NCBI GenBank assembly: GCA_023443225.1
Contig: JAEZVF010000108.1
Location: forward strand, 1-6,424
From: Bacillota bacterium
Lineage (GTDB): Bacteria > Bacillota > Clostridia > Lachnospirales > Lachnospiraceae
Reading direction: 5' to 3'
DNA: 6,424 bases
A program made the position numbers and the translations under genes. Shown here in pieces: positions 6,214-6,424 of this stretch. A model generated the notes under the pieces. The model saw only the letters and a list, made by a program, of their open reading frames with translations, made no database searches and was not told the origin of the DNA. Within the stretch, counting starts at the first letter, position 1. Each line of letters opens with the position of its first letter.

Positions 6214-6263
6214 CATAATGGTGTTGATAAATGGTGTTTGTGTAAATTAATTGTATACATCAT
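6177..6263 (-). CDS. 28-residue leader peptide of the exporter attenuator (BmrB-like role)
   Basis: A small ORF of 28 codons plus TGA, starting with two ATG codons and containing the run HKHHLSTP at residues 8-15 and two cysteines (17 and 25). Translation is supported by AGAGAGG (6278-6272) eight bases before the first ATG and by a strong promoter placing the mRNA start about 28 bases upstream. The stop lies in a hairpin and an intrinsic terminator follows about 60 bases later, before the exporter genes. This order (promoter, peptide, hairpin, terminator, two ABC half-transporters) is that of B. subtilis bmrB-bmrC-bmrD, where drug-slowed translation of the leader relieves termination. I do not recognise the peptide itself by sequence. 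It is too soluble and short for a structural role and is more likely a cis-acting sensor. Confidence 0.72.
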   Translation of the reverse strand: MMYTINLHKHHLSTPLCKITSMIGCFSK

Positions 6264-6271
6264 GATTTTTA

Positions 6272-6278
6272 CCTCTCT
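6272..6278 (-). promoter_or_regulatory. Ribosome binding site of the leader peptide
   Basis: AGAGAGG on the - strand, eight bases from the ATG at 6263. The good spacing supports real translation of the 28-codon ORF and favours the first of its two tandem ATGs. Confidence 0.7.
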
Positions 6279-6297
6279 TTCTTAATAGTCTTTTAAC

Positions 6298-6325
6298 ATT
6301 ATAACATGATAGTAATTTTTGTCAA
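6298..6325 (-). promoter_or_regulatory. Near-perfect promoter of the leader-exporter operon
   Basis: On the - strand: -35 TTGACA (6325-6320), 16-base spacer, -10 TATAAT (6303-6298), with the extended TG at 6306-6305. Both hexamers are exact consensus matches. The start should be near 6291. A promoter this strong in front of a terminator fits control by premature termination rather than by weak initiation. Confidence 0.88.
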
Positions 6326-6355
6326 CTAATTTTTTACAAGGAAGTTAGTAATTTT
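6310..6355 (-). repeat. Direct repeat flanking the -35 box
   Basis: AAAATTACTA occurs at 6355-6346 and again at 6319-6310, 36 bases apart on the - strand, one copy upstream of the -35 box and one in the spacer. This could be a pair of regulator sites. The repeat is AT-rich and the chance of coincidence is considerable. Confidence 0.3.
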
Positions 6356-6363
6356 AATTATGA

Positions 6364-6397
6364 TTAGGTGTCAAAAGCCTCAAAGAATTGAACCTAA
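6364..6397. repeat. 10-bp inverted repeat with one bulge upstream of the exporter promoter
   Basis: On the - strand TTAGGTTCAA (6397-6388) pairs with TTGA-C-ACCTAA (6374-6364), ten pairs with one unpaired C. No T-run follows on either strand, so it is not a clear terminator. It could end an unseen neighbour or bind a protein. Beyond it, to the window edge at 6424, I see no gene. Confidence 0.35.
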
Positions 6398-6424
6398 GAA
6401 TAGTGCTGTGTATATATTCGTTTT

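Noticed and set aside
6177..6263. Histidine biosynthesis-type attenuation leader
   Set aside because: There are only three His codons, not consecutive, and the downstream genes are exporters, not amino acid enzymes.
6327..6424. A gene at the right edge of the window
   Set aside because: No ORF with a start and ribosome site is visible on either strand; only an inverted repeat is present.

Overview
The window is AT-rich with strong AGGAGG-type ribosome binding sites, consensus sigma-A-like promoters and a group II intron. This suggests a low-GC Gram-positive bacterium, most likely a clostridial/Lachnospiraceae-type Firmicute. That is an inference from style and gene content; no marker gene fixes the taxon.

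Layout: (1) Bases 1-124 are the 3' end of a group II intron, with recognisable domains V and VI; the rest of the intron lies upstream, outside the window. (2) About 25 bases past the intron end, a good promoter (TTGAAA-17-TAGAAT) opens a two-component operon on the + strand: an OmpR/PhoB-family response regulator (237-920) overlapping by 11 bases a membrane sensor histidine kinase (910-2352). (3) A 129-base convergent intergenic region holds a 58-base hairpin. (4) On the - strand, reading inward from the right edge, is a two-gene operon for a heterodimeric ABC exporter: first the degenerate-site subunit (4258-6006), then the catalytic-site subunit (2482-4257), joined stop-to-start as TAAATG. 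(5) The 418 bases upstream of the exporter hold no large gene but are full of regulatory structure.

That upstream region is the most interesting part. On the - strand it contains, in order: a near-perfect promoter (TTGACA-16-TATAAT with extended TG), a good ribosome binding site, a 28-codon leader peptide ORF (6263-6177), a 13-bp hairpin that swallows the leader stop codon, and a strong intrinsic terminator (6117-6088) lying between leader and exporter. This is the architecture of ribosome-mediated transcription attenuation. It matches in layout and gene order the leader-controlled heterodimeric multidrug exporter bmrB-bmrC-bmrD of Bacillus subtilis. A segment inside the leader ORF can pair with the terminator's apical half, giving a candidate antiterminator.

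Proposed working: a ribosome slowed or stalled by a drug on the leader peptide would let exporter transcription pass the terminator. The exporter would hydrolyse ATP mainly at one composite site, because the first subunit has Asp in place of the catalytic Glu and the second has LSIGQ in place of LSGGQ. The two-component system converges on the exporter operon rather than sharing it, so a regulatory link between them is not shown by the sequence.
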